Numbered from the stretch's first letter, positions 17,931 through 26,173 are shown. The stretch is 35,590 nucleotides of DNA from Thermomicrobiaceae bacterium (GCA_014874455.1 JADBJL010000110.1:1-35590), one strand, 5' to 3'. The notes: generated from the letters alone by a model not told the origin. Translations and numbers: made by a program.

Positions 17931-19166
17931 ATGGCTGCGGCGCGACCGAACGGCAACCCGAGGCTGGTCGAGCTGATCCGCACTGAGATCGAGCAGCACG
18001 GGCCGATCACCTTCGCCCGCTTCATGGAGCTGGCGCTCTATCACCCGGAGCACGGCTACTACTGGACGGCCCTCCGCGCCGGGCGTGGCGGCGACTTCCT
18101 CACCGCGCCGGAGACCCACCCGATCTTCGGCTGGACGCTGGCCCGGCAGCTCGACGAGCTCTGGTGCCTGCTCGACAACCCCGATCCGTTCACCCTGCGC
18201 GAGTACGGGCCCGGCGCTGGCACGCTCGCGGTCACTCTGCTGGAGGGCTTGGCCCGCACCGGCTCGCCGCTGCTCGACACACTCCGCTACCAGCCGGTGG
18301 AGCGCAGCCCTGTTGCCCTGGACGAGTTCTCCCGTCGCCTGGCCGCTGCCGGTTTCCAGCACCTCCTTGAAGAGCCGGCGAGCACAGTTCCGATCACCGG
18401 AGCGGTGCTGGCGAACGAGTTCCTCGACGCGCTGCCGGTGCACCGGGTGGCTTGCCGGAACGGCCAGCTCCTCGAGCTCTACGTGGGCTGGGAAGGTGGG
18501 GGCTTCGTCGAGGTCTCCGGCCCGCCCTCGACGCCCGCGCTCGCCGCCTACCTGGCAGAAGCCGGTATCTGCCTGCACGAGGGGCAGGTGACCGAGATCA
18601 ACCTGGAGATCGAGCCCTGGGTCGCGGAGATCGCCCACGCGCTGGGGCGCGGCTACGTCCTCGTCTTCGACTACGGCTACCCGACAGCCGAGCGCTACGA
18701 CCCAGGCCGCTTTCCCCACGGGACGCTCAAGACCTATCGGGGCCATACCGCCGGTGAGGATCCCTTCACAGCCGTGGGCGAGCAGGACATCACCGCTCAC
18801 GTCGACTTCACCGCGCTGGAGCGCGCGGCACGGCGGCATGGCCTGGCGGTGCTCGGGCTCGCCACGCAGGCGGAGTTCCTGGCCAACGCCGGGATCGGCG
18901 AGCTCCTGGTCGAGCTCCAGAGCCGTCCGGAGACGACGCTCGAGAGCTACCTCGCCGCCCGCGCCGCTGCGACGCGCCTGATCGACCCCGGCGGCATGGG
19001 CCGCTTTCGGGTGATGGTGCTGGGGAAGGGGGTTCCGAGCGTGCCGCTCCCGCGCGGCCTGCGCCCCCAGCGCTTGCTCGGCGTGCCGTCCGTGCGCCTG
19101 CGCTCTGGGCCGAGCCATCGCGAGCGCGGCGAACCCTCGAGTGGTTCTGGACTGCCGCTACCGTGA
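17931..19166 (+). CDS. MidA/NDUFAF7-type SAM-dependent protein methyltransferase
   Basis: This 411-aa protein belongs to the Methyltransf_28 (DUF185) family. Its eukaryotic member NDUFAF7/MidA methylates an arginine of a complex I subunit. Landmarks are FMELALYHPEHGYYW, GDFLTAPETHPIFG, the SAM-binding loop YGPGAGTLA, NEFLDALPVHRV, VLVFDYGYP, GTLKTYRGH and the signature GEQDITAHVDFTAL. A basic, probably disordered tail of about 45 residues follows. The start ATG 17931 has GAGAGAGG upstream. The bacterial substrate has not been established; complex I assembly is a reasonable guess by homology. Confidence 0.87.
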   Translation: MAAARPNGNPRLVELIRTEIEQHGPITFARFMELALYHPEHGYYWTALRAGRGGDFLTAPETHPIFGWTLARQLDELWCLLDNPDPFTLREYGPGAGTLAVTLLEGLARTGSPLLDTLRYQPVERSPVALDEFSRRLAAAGFQHLLEEPASTVPITGAVLANEFLDALPVHRVACRNGQLLELYVGWEGGGFVEVSGPPSTPALAAYLAEAGICLHEGQVTEINLEIEPWVAEIAHALGRGYVLVFDYGYPTAERYDPGRFPHGTLKTYRGHTAGEDPFTAVGEQDITAHVDFTALERAARRHGLAVLGLATQAEFLANAGIGELLVELQSRPETTLESYLAARAAATRLIDPGGMGRFRVMVLGKGVPSVPLPRGLRPQRLLGVPSVRLRSGPSHRERGEPSSGSGLPLP

Positions 19167-19210
19167 AGGACTCGGGCAGCACGACCGGCCAGCCTACCGA
19201 CAGCTCACCG

Positions 19211-20101
19211 TCACGCGAGCCCGAGCAGCGCCAGGCTGTCCCGCTGGGCGATCCGCTCGAGTTCCCGGATCGGCACCGGCGGGAGCCTGGTGCCTTCGAT
19301 CACGTCGTTGACCCGGTAGAGCGCGTCCAGCGTCTCGCGTGGCGTCGCGAACGGGTAGTCCGAGCCGAAGAGCAGCTTGTCGAGGACACCCCACTCGGTC
19401 GCCAGGCGCAGCGCATTGTAGTACGACCAGGGTCGATAGAACTGGGCCGAGATGTCGGCGTAGACGTTCGGGTGCTTGCGGATGACCACGCAGCAGTCGG
19501 CCTGCCAGGGATGCCCCATGTGGGCCATGACGATCTTCAGCGACGGGAACGCCATCGCTACCCGGTCGAGGTGCCGGGGATGGGCATAGTCGAGGTCGGC
19601 GAACTGCACCGGTGAGGTTCCCTGGTGGAAGAGGATCGGCAGGCCGAGTTCCTGCGCTCGCCGGTAGACTCGGAACGCCTCGGGGCTCAGTGGGTCGAAG
19701 TTCTGGTAGTTGGGGCCCAACTTGATACCCCGGAGACCCAGCTCCTGCGTCGCGCGCTCGATCTCGTCGAGTGCGCCAGGATCGTGCGGGTGCACCGAGA
19801 GGAAGCCGATCAGCTTGTCCGGGTAGGCGCGCACGAAGGCCGCCGTGTCGTCGTTGACCCGCCGTGCTTCGTACATGAGCTGCTCGATCCCTGACCCGTC
19901 GATGCGGCCGCCGCGAGGGTCGGCCGCGATGTTGAACACGATGGCGCGATCGACCGGCTCCATGGCTTCGAGATGGTCAGCCCAGGTGAACGAGGTCGGG
20001 ATCGCCTGGCCCGGTCGCCAGACCGGGCCGAACGAGCCGTCGGGCTCGTCCTGAGGCCGCTCACGGTGACGAGGCGTGTGGGTGTGCACGTCGATCAGCA
20101 T
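19211..20101 (-). CDS. Amidohydrolase-2 family metal-dependent hydrolase
   Basis: This 296-aa TIM-barrel enzyme is of the ACMSD/amidohydrolase-2 group (decarboxylases and hydrolases). Metal and catalytic residues are seen in LIDVHTHTP (HxH), LPILFHQGTS, IVMAHMGHPW and LLFGSDYPF (the final Asp). ATG 20101 is chosen because GGGGAGG lies six bases upstream and the family starts right at the HxH strand; the frame is open back to 20245 but that part has no homology. It has its own promoter and is not linked to a clear pathway here. The substrate is unknown. Confidence 0.85.
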   Translation of the reverse strand: MLIDVHTHTPRHRERPQDEPDGSFGPVWRPGQAIPTSFTWADHLEAMEPVDRAIVFNIAADPRGGRIDGSGIEQLMYEARRVNDDTAAFVRAYPDKLIGFLSVHPHDPGALDEIERATQELGLRGIKLGPNYQNFDPLSPEAFRVYRRAQELGLPILFHQGTSPVQFADLDYAHPRHLDRVAMAFPSLKIVMAHMGHPWQADCCVVIRKHPNVYADISAQFYRPWSYYNALRLATEWGVLDKLLFGSDYPFATPRETLDALYRVNDVIEGTRLPPVPIRELERIAQRDSLALLGLA

Positions 20102-20216
20102 CGGCGCCTCCCCATCTGCATCGGAGTGGACAGCGCGGAGAGCAGGCTCTTCCGCCGGTCGCACTATGCGGTCGGTGCTGTCTCGTCGGAACCGGATCAC
20201 CAGCCGGTGTGTGCCG

Positions 20217-20245
20217 ATCATAGGGGCGCAGTCGCCTGCGATCAA
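20217..20245 (-). promoter_or_regulatory. Promoter of the amidohydrolase
   Basis: On the minus strand TTGATC (20245-20240) and TATGAT (20222-20217) are separated by exactly 17 bases. The leader to ATG 20101 would be about 105 nt. Confidence 0.65.
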
Positions 20246-20324
20246 GCCGCCTCGGCCAGCAACCGGTTGGGGGATGGAATTCCTCTTTGGGGGACAGCCC
20301 TGAACCAGCGGGGAGGGACTCGCC

Positions 20325-21542
20325 TCAGAGCCGGTCGGCCCGACCGGCTACCGGGGCGGCGCCTCGTGAGCGCATCGCCGGGAGCTGCGCCAGGCGTTCG
20401 GCTGCCGCCTGGAGCGTCTCCAGGCGCTTGGCGAAGCAGAACCGGGCCAGCACCGGTGCCCGCGCCGGGTCGGCGTAGAAGGCCGAAGGCGGGATGGCGG
20501 CGACGCCGACCTCGGTGACCAGGTAGCGGCAGAGGCTGACGTCGTCGCGAAAGCCGAGGCCGCTCGCGTCGGCCAGCAGGAAGTAGCTGCCCCGGCAGGG
20601 GAGCACCGGCAGGCCGGCCGCCTCCAGCGCCTGGCGCAGCACCGCGCGCCGCTCGACGTAGGCTGCCGCCAGTTCGGCATAGTAGCCGGACTCCGCCGCC
20701 TGCTCCAGCGCCACCGCCATCGCCTCCTGGAACGGCGTAGCGGTGGCGAAGGTGATGAACTGGTGGGTGGCGCGGATCGCCCGGGTGAGCGGTGGCGAGG
20801 CGATGGCCCAGCCGACCTTCCAGCCGGTCATCGAGAAGGTCTTGCCGGTACTGTTCAGGGTGACCGTCCGCTCCCACATCCCCGGCAGGGTCGCCGGCGG
20901 GATATGAATGGTGCCGTCGTAGAGGATCCGGTCGTAGACCTCGTCGGTGATGGCCACGACGTCGTGCTCCTGGCACAGCGCGGCGATCAGCTCGAGTTCC
21001 TCGCGGCTGAAGACCTTGCCGGTCGGGTTGTGCGGCGTGTTAACGATGACGGCGCGGGTACGCGGGCCGAAGGCTGCCGCGAGTTCGTCCGGGTCGAAGC
21101 GCCAATCGGGCGGCCAGAGCGTCACCGGGCGGGGCACGCCTCCGGCGAAGCGGATCTGCGCGAGGTAGGCGTCGTAGAAGGGCTCGAAGACGATCACCTC
21201 GTCGCCGGGATCGACCAGGGCCAGCAGGGCCGCGTGGAGCCCCTCGGTCGCCCCAGTGGTGACCGTCACCTCGACCTCGGGGTCGACCGGGTGCCCGTAC
21301 GACTGCTCGAACGTCCGCGCGACCGCCTGGCGCAGCCGGGACAGGCCGTGGCTGGGCGCGTACTGGTTGAGGTCGGCGCGGATCGCTGCGACCGCGGCCT
21401 CCTTGACGAAGTCCGGCCCCGGGAAGTCAGGAAAGCCCTGCCCCAGGTTGATCGCCCCGTGGGCGATCGCCAGGCGAGTCATCTCGCTGAAGATCGTGAC
21501 GCCCAGCCCTTCGAGCCGGCGGGCTTCCGGTGCCCTTGCCAC
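20325..21542 (-). CDS. Class I/II aminotransferase, methionine/kynurenine type (YbdL-like)
   Basis: This 405-aa fold-type I PLP aminotransferase has INLGQGFPDFPGPDFV, LNQYAPSHGLSRLRQAV, TTGATEGLHAALLALVDPG, IVFEPFYDAYLAQIRFAGG, NTPHNPTGKVFSREEL and ITDEVYDRILYDG. The PLP lysine is K234 in NSTGKTFSMTGWKVGWA. These forms resemble E. coli YbdL (methionine aminotransferase) and kynurenine aminotransferases more than aspartate aminotransferases. The start lies 16 bases after the metE stop, so it belongs to the SAM-riboswitch operon. That supports a role in amination of 4-methylthio-2-oxobutyrate to methionine, the last step of methionine salvage. The specific substrate is inference. Confidence 0.85.
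   Translation of the reverse strand: MARAPEARRLEGLGVTIFSEMTRLAIAHGAINLGQGFPDFPGPDFVKEAAVAAIRADLNQYAPSHGLSRLRQAVARTFEQSYGHPVDPEVEVTVTTGATEGLHAALLALVDPGDEVIVFEPFYDAYLAQIRFAGGVPRPVTLWPPDWRFDPDELAAAFGPRTRAVIVNTPHNPTGKVFSREELELIAALCQEHDVVAITDEVYDRILYDGTIHIPPATLPGMWERTVTLNSTGKTFSMTGWKVGWAIASPPLTRAIRATHQFITFATATPFQEAMAVALEQAAESGYYAELAAAYVERRAVLRQALEAAGLPVLPCRGSYFLLADASGLGFRDDVSLCRYLVTEVGVAAIPPSAFYADPARAPVLARFCFAKRLETLQAAAERLAQLPAMRSRGAAPVAGRADRL
20329..20349 (-). terminator. Palindrome over the last codons of the aminotransferase gene
   Basis: AGCCGGTCGG-C-CCGACCGGCT is a perfect inverted repeat with 10-base arms, ending one base before the stop codon. It could form a stem of about nine pairs at the mRNA end. 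No T-run follows, so terminator function is tentative. Confidence 0.45.
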
Positions 21543-21558
21543 GGTGGTGCCTCCCCGG

Positions 21559-23850
21559 TCAGGTGACGCGGGCCAGGTAACGCTCCCGCATCCGGCGCGC
21601 CGCCTCGACCATGTTCTCCAGCGAGGGCCAGGCCTCCTCAGGCCGCCGCGTCTTCAGGCCGCAGTCGGGATTGACCCAGAGCTGCTCCGGGCTGAGGATC
21701 TCGACCGCCTTCAGGAGCAGCGACTCGATCTCCTCCACGCTCGGCACGCGAGCCGAGTGGACATCGTAGACGCCTGGCCCGATCTGCCGCGGGTAGCGGT
21801 GATCGAGGAAGGCGCGGAGCAGCTCGCCCTGGCTCCGGCTGTTCTCGATCGAGATCACGTCGGCGTCGAGCGCGTCGATCGCCTCGATGATGTCGTTGAA
21901 CTCGCTGTAGCACATGTGCGAGTGGATCTGCGTCTCGTCGGCCACACCGGAGGAGGCCAGGCGGAACGCCTTCACCGCCCAGTCCAGGTACTCGTCCCAC
22001 TCCTGTCGTCGCAGCGGCAGACCCTCGCGCAGCGCCGGCTCGTCGATCTGGATCATGGCGATCCCGGCGGCCTCCAGGTCGCGCACCTCGTCACGCAGCG
22101 CCAGCGCGATCTGGTAGGCGACCTCGCGTCGCGAGAGATCCTCCCGCACGAACGACCAGTTCAGCATCGTCACCGGCCCGGTCAGCATGCCCTTGACCGG
22201 GCGGGCGGTCAACGACTGGGCATAGCGGCTCACCTCGACGGTCATCGGCTTCGGCCGGTACACATCACCGAAGATGATCGGTGGCCGGGCCGCCCGGCTG
22301 CCGTACGACTGCACCCAGCCGTGTTCGGTGATCACGAAGCCCTGGAGCTGCTCGGCGAAGTACTCGACCATGTCCGAGCGCTCGAACTCGCCGTGGACGA
22401 GGACATCCAGCCCGATCTCTTCCTGGCGGCGGATCAGCGCGGCGATCTGCTCGCGGATGAAGCTCCAGTACTCCTCGTCGCTCAGCTTGCCGGCGCGCCA
22501 GCGCGCTCGCGCCGAGCGCACCTCCGGCGTCTGGGGAAAGCTCCCGATCGTCGTGGTCGGGAAGAGCGGAAGCTTGAACCGCTGCTGCTGGAGCGACGCT
22601 CGCACCTCGTAGGGCGAAGCCCGCTGAAAGTCGTCCTCAGTGAGCGCGGCCAGCCGCTCCTGCGTCGGCCGGTGGTGGAAGCGCGTGGAATCGAGCGCGA
22701 CGCGGAAGATCTCCGCGTTCTCCTCCAGCTCGTCGATGATGGCCGAGCGGCCTTCATTGAGCCCGCGGGTGAGTGTGACGACCTCCTCCAGGCGCTGCTC
22801 GGCGAAGGCCAGCAGTGCCGTCACCTCGGGCGGTAGCTGTGTCTCCAGCCGCACGTCGTGCGGCAGGTGCAGGAGCGAGCAGGAGGGTTGCACCCAGATC
22901 CGGTCGACCTCCACGTGCTCGGCGATCTCCTCGAGTAGCTCGAGCCCCTCCACCAGATTGGTGCGCCAGACGTTGCGCCCGTTGACCGCGCCAGCGCCTA
23001 GCACTTTGTTCTCCGGGAAGCCGTGCCGGTTGAGCAGTTCCCGGTTCGCTGGCGTGCGCACGAAATCGAGGCCGATCCCCTCGATCGGCAGGGCCATCAC
23101 CCGCTGCCAGCTCAGCTCGTCGAGGCTACCGAAATACGTCTGCAGCATGATCCGAGGGCGCCCATCGACGCGCGCGAGTTCGCGGTAGGCAGCGCTGAGG
23201 AGGTCGAGTTCCTCCTCGGTTCGATCTTGAACCAGTACTGGCTCGTCGATCTGCACCCACTCTGCGCCGTCGCGTCCCAGATGCCCCAGCACCTCGGCAT
23301 AGACCGGGAGCAGCTCCTGCAGGTGCTCGGCCAGTGGCTTGGTGTGACGCTTGCCGAGCAGCAGGAGCGAGACCGGGCCGAGGAGTACCGGCTTCGCCGG
23401 CCGGCCGAGCTGTGCGGTCGCCTCGGCGAACTCGTCGAACGGTTTGCTGCTCGCGATCCCCGCGACCGGTGCATCGAACTCCGGCACGAGGTAGTGGTAG
23501 TTGGTGTCGAACCACTTCGTCAGCTCGAGAGCGGGTACGCCAGGCGCCCCCCGCGCCATCGCGAAGTAGGTGGACAGGCTCACGGCCGGCCCCGGCGGGC
23601 CGAACCGCGGCGGGATCAGTCCCACCAGGCAGATCGCGTCCAGCACCTGGTCGTAGAAGCTGAAGTCGTTACAGGGGATCAGGTCGATGCCGGCGGCCTG
23701 TTGGGCGGCCCAAGCTGCCTGGCGTACCTCGCGCCCGGCCTGTTGGAGCGCGGCCTCGTCGATCTTCCCCGCCCAGTAGGACTCGACGGCCCGCTTCAAC
23801 TCGCGGTGCTTACCGATACGGGGGTATCCCAGGATCGAGCTCTTGGCCAT
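21559..23850 (-). CDS. metE: Cobalamin-independent methionine synthase
   Basis: This 763-aa enzyme methylates homocysteine to methionine using methyltetrahydropteroyl-triglutamate. The N-terminal domain opens SSILGYPRIGKHRELKRA, and the C-terminal barrel carries the zinc ligands H645 and C647 (HSHMCYSEF), E669 (ISIENSRS) and C730 (NPDCGLKTR). The spacing among C647, E669 and C730 is identical to the E. coli C643, E665 and C726 spacing. ATG 23850 has GGAGGGAG five bases upstream. A SAM-I riboswitch with an intrinsic terminator precedes it, so expression falls when SAM is plentiful. The organism also has a cobalamin adenosyltransferase gene at 28408, so B12 use and a B12-free methionine route coexist. 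Confidence 0.97.
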   Translation of the reverse strand: MAKSSILGYPRIGKHRELKRAVESYWAGKIDEAALQQAGREVRQAAWAAQQAAGIDLIPCNDFSFYDQVLDAICLVGLIPPRFGPPGPAVSLSTYFAMARGAPGVPALELTKWFDTNYHYLVPEFDAPVAGIASSKPFDEFAEATAQLGRPAKPVLLGPVSLLLLGKRHTKPLAEHLQELLPVYAEVLGHLGRDGAEWVQIDEPVLVQDRTEEELDLLSAAYRELARVDGRPRIMLQTYFGSLDELSWQRVMALPIEGIGLDFVRTPANRELLNRHGFPENKVLGAGAVNGRNVWRTNLVEGLELLEEIAEHVEVDRIWVQPSCSLLHLPHDVRLETQLPPEVTALLAFAEQRLEEVVTLTRGLNEGRSAIIDELEENAEIFRVALDSTRFHHRPTQERLAALTEDDFQRASPYEVRASLQQQRFKLPLFPTTTIGSFPQTPEVRSARARWRAGKLSDEEYWSFIREQIAALIRRQEEIGLDVLVHGEFERSDMVEYFAEQLQGFVITEHGWVQSYGSRAARPPIIFGDVYRPKPMTVEVSRYAQSLTARPVKGMLTGPVTMLNWSFVREDLSRREVAYQIALALRDEVRDLEAAGIAMIQIDEPALREGLPLRRQEWDEYLDWAVKAFRLASSGVADETQIHSHMCYSEFNDIIEAIDALDADVISIENSRSQGELLRAFLDHRYPRQIGPGVYDVHSARVPSVEEIESLLLKAVEILSPEQLWVNPDCGLKTRRPEEAWPSLENMVEAARRMRERYLARVT

Positions 23851-23889
23851 GTTACTCCCTCCATCCCCGTCGCTCTGATCGAGGGGGTC

Positions 23890-23914
23890 AAAAAACCTCC
23901 ACCCTGGGTGGAGG
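23890..23914 (-). terminator. Intrinsic terminator of the SAM riboswitch
   Basis: Minus-strand CCTCCACC-CAG-GGTGGAGG followed by six Ts (23895-23890), ending about 40 bases before the metE ATG. It is the only intrinsic terminator with a T-run noticed in the window. Its 5' arm is complementary to the aptamer's GGTGGAGGG. Confidence 0.9.
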
Positions 23915-23926
23915 GATGCTCGACAT

Positions 23927-24033
23927 CGCGCTCATCGTGCGGAGCCTCGCTCCGCCGGCATTGGCACCTGGCGCCTGCGCGCTGGTTGCCGGGCTTCCTC
24001 GGGCCGTCCCCTCCACCGCTCTGGATGAGCGCG
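23927..24033 (-). ncRNA. SAM-I (S-box) riboswitch upstream of metE
   Basis: Read on the minus strand, P1 is CGCGCTCATC (24033-24024) paired with GATGAGCGCG (23936-23927), a 10-bp helix. Inside are the class-defining blocks AGCGGTGGAGGG, GGCCCGAGGAAGCCCGGCAACC (written here as two overlapping parts, GGCCCGAGGAAGCCC and CCCGGCAACC), GTGCCAATGCC, and a P4 hairpin GCGGAGC-GAG-GCTCCGC. This is a complete S-box aptamer. It is followed by the terminator at 23914-23890. SAM binding should stabilise P1, permit the terminator and switch off metE and the aminotransferase. Confidence 0.95.
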
Positions 24034-24056
24034 GGTCAGATGCGCTTGTCTGCGAG

Positions 24057-24085
24057 ACAATAGCACGCCCCTGTCGGCACGTCAA
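24057..24085 (-). promoter_or_regulatory. Promoter of the metE operon
   Basis: TTGACG (24085-24080) and TATTGT (24062-24057) are separated by 17 bases on the minus strand. Transcription would start near 24050, about 17 bases before the SAM aptamer. Confidence 0.75.
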
Positions 24086-24177
24086 GCGCGAGCAGCCGAG
24101 GCCGCTCGCGCGAGCGTGTGGCGCCGTGTTTGCCGTCCGCTGGCGGGTTACCGGAGTGCCACGGGGACGGGTCACGG

Positions 24178-24224
24178 GGGCGAGCGGGCCGCGTGGCCGC
24201 GCACACCACCCGGCTCGCTCGCCC
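24178..24224 (-). terminator. Hairpin downstream of the NRAMP-like gene
   Basis: GGGCGAGCG (24178-24186) pairs with CGCTCGCCC (24216-24224), with a GC-rich inner region that can fold on itself. It starts 12 bases after the stop of the transporter gene. There is no T-run. Confidence 0.45.
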
Positions 24225-24235
24225 GGCCGGCTCCG

Positions 24236-25765
24236 TCAGAAAGTGACCAGCGCTGTTCCGGTCACCCGCTGCCAGACGAAGTTGAGGAAGAAGAACCCGA
24301 AGAAGATGATGTTCAATACCAGAACGACGTACGACCACCAGCGCATCCGCGCTGGCCCGGGCAGCTTGCTGTTGAGGTACATCAAAAAGAATGGGAAGAT
24401 AAGCACGCCCAGGTTCGACATGTTGGCTGAGATAAGGATCAGGTTGGTCGGCAGGGTCTGGAAGATCAGGAAGCTGATGACGATGGCCAGGGTGATCATG
24501 AATGGATAGTAGAAGCGCCGGGGGTCACCCGCGATCAAGCGCCGGAAGCCTGCACTGGTGCCGTAGAGCGCGTCAGCCATGTTGCGCACCAGCGATTCGA
24601 AGATACCGACCTGCGTCGAGAAGAGGATGAGGAAACCGATCAGCAACGCCCACAGGTACAGCACGGAGCTGTAGTGGCGCGACAGCACGTCGGCCGCGTA
24701 GGTCGGCATCGTCGCGCGGGTCGGCGGCTCAACGCCCGGCAGGCTCGCGAGGTGCGAGACCAGGATAGTCGTGAGGTACATCCCCAGGATGGCCCCGACG
24801 AAGAAGACCACCCACTGGTCGAGCATCAGCAGGCGGAACCAGCGCTTCCAGCGCCGGGCGTTCTCCGGGGTGTCGGGGAAGGTGACCCCGCTAGCCTTGA
24901 CCTCTTCCTGCCGGCCCCCGATCAAACCGGCGATGAAGCCGACGCGTGCGCCCATGCCGTATCCGTGGTCACGGTAGTAATTCAGGATGTACCAGTTGAG
25001 CCCGGAGGCGGCTGCCGTGAACCCTGCGAGCCCGCCGAGCAAGCTCGCGTCGACGCCCGACGGCGGCAACGCCGGGGTCAGGATCCCACGCAAGCCTTCC
25101 CACCACTTGCTCGCCGGTACGACGAAGAGGTCGACCAGCACCAGGGTCACCAGGATAAACCCGACCATGACCCAGTTGACGAGCTCCAGCGTGCGGGCAA
25201 TCTTCTGGCCGAAGAGAGTCATCACCAGCACCAGGCCCATCAGGGCGACTGCCAGCCAGCGGGCAGCCGTGCGCTCGCTGGGTTCGTCCACGAGGTTGCC
25301 GGTAAAGAGCACGTAGAGCCCCTCACCGGCGCCGGCTGCCCAGCCGCCCCAGATAAAGGCGAAGAATATGATGAACAGCGAGAGTGGCACCCAGAGTATG
25401 AAACCAGGTGGTACCCGGCCCCAACCCAGCACGGGCACCTCGCCGGTCGCCATGATGTAGCGGGCGATCTCGACGTTATAGAACGTCTGCAGCACGGCCG
25501 ACAGCAGGATGACCCAGCCCAGGCCGATGAAGCCGTATTGTCCCACGCCGAGCGGCCCCAGCAGCCATTCGCCACTGCCGATGGAGATGCCCAGCGCGAT
25601 CAAGCTCGGGCCGATCACCTTAACGATGAGGTCTTTCGTGCCGATCCGCGGTACCTTGAACACCTCCTCCGGCTCGGGCAAGTCGACGAGAACAAGCCCG
25701 GGCCGGCTGACACCGAGCTGAGACGTTTCGACCGCGACCCGGCCAGCATCACCTGCGCTCGTCAC
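24236..25765 (-). CDS. Non-canonical NRAMP-family transporter
   Basis: This 509-aa protein has about eleven membrane helices after a 50-residue N-terminus. The overall pattern and the GPSLIALGISIGSGEWLLGP first helix resemble the NRAMP (SLC11) family of divalent-metal/proton symporters. The canonical TM1 metal motif DPGN is replaced by GSGE. The TM6 MPH-type motif is also absent (GFTAAASGLNW). Metal selectivity, or even metal transport, therefore cannot be assumed. GTG 25765 is chosen for the perfect AGGAGGT five bases upstream. It has its own consensus promoter and a leader of about 270 nt. Confidence 0.75.
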   Translation of the reverse strand: MTSAGDAGRVAVETSQLGVSRPGLVLVDLPEPEEVFKVPRIGTKDLIVKVIGPSLIALGISIGSGEWLLGPLGVGQYGFIGLGWVILLSAVLQTFYNVEIARYIMATGEVPVLGWGRVPPGFILWVPLSLFIIFFAFIWGGWAAGAGEGLYVLFTGNLVDEPSERTAARWLAVALMGLVLVMTLFGQKIARTLELVNWVMVGFILVTLVLVDLFVVPASKWWEGLRGILTPALPPSGVDASLLGGLAGFTAAASGLNWYILNYYRDHGYGMGARVGFIAGLIGGRQEEVKASGVTFPDTPENARRWKRWFRLLMLDQWVVFFVGAILGMYLTTILVSHLASLPGVEPPTRATMPTYAADVLSRHYSSVLYLWALLIGFLILFSTQVGIFESLVRNMADALYGTSAGFRRLIAGDPRRFYYPFMITLAIVISFLIFQTLPTNLILISANMSNLGVLIFPFFLMYLNSKLPGPARMRWWSYVVLVLNIIFFGFFFLNFVWQRVTGTALVTF

Positions 25766-26042
25766 ACGACACCTCCTCGCTCATCACTCCATGCGCCAGG
25801 GCAAAGACGAGCTCTCCATCCCTGCTGGAGGGCGATCGAGCCTGCACACAGCGTCGCGCTCGACTGGCCAAGGCGGAGGAGACCGGGAGGTACGCTGCAC
25901 GGACACAGGCCGGGGCCGAGAGTGGGTCAGGGTGACCGCGCGCTGGCTGCACCGGCCTAAATGAATTGCGGGCCCCCGGCAGCAAGGCGATGCCATGTTC
26001 GTGCCAATCGATGCTGCTCCGGGCTCTCACACGGACGTGACG
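25766..26042 (-). other. Long 5' leader of the NRAMP-like gene
   Basis: About 270 transcribed bases lie between the promoter and GTG 25765 and contain no gene I can support. Possible helices include GCTCGTC (25812-25806) with GATGAGC (25785-25779), immediately before the Shine-Dalgarno sequence, and GCCCGGAGCAGC with GCTGCCGGGGGC near the 5' end. It does not match the yybP-ykoY, M-box or NiCo riboswitch signatures I know. Confidence 0.4.
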
Positions 26043-26071
26043 AGTGTAGTGGGCGCTGGCTCGCGTGTCAA
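26043..26071 (-). promoter_or_regulatory. Promoter of the NRAMP-like gene
   Basis: A perfect -35 TTGACA (26071-26066) and a -10 TACACT (26048-26043) with a 17-base spacer on the minus strand; the best promoter in the window. Confidence 0.8.
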
Positions 26072-26117
26072 TCGGTCGTGGTGGAGTAGTCTGCACGCTC
26101 GCGTCGCCAGTGCCGGG

Positions 26118-26123
26118 TACAAT
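26118..26123 (+). promoter_or_regulatory. -10 hexamer before the flavoprotein gene
   Basis: TACAAT lies 50 bases before the ATG at 26174. The matching -35 region is weak. It is divergent from the NRAMP-like promoter about 50 bases away. Confidence 0.4.
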
Positions 26124-26173
26124 CCGAAGTGCGGAGGACGAGGTGGCCGAATCGGAGTCCGGGAGGGAGAGCG

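Noticed and set aside
25766-26042. Known metal riboswitch (yybP-ykoY, M-box, NiCo) in the NRAMP-like leader
   Set aside because: None of the conserved blocks of those classes could be found, so the leader is reported as unexplained only.
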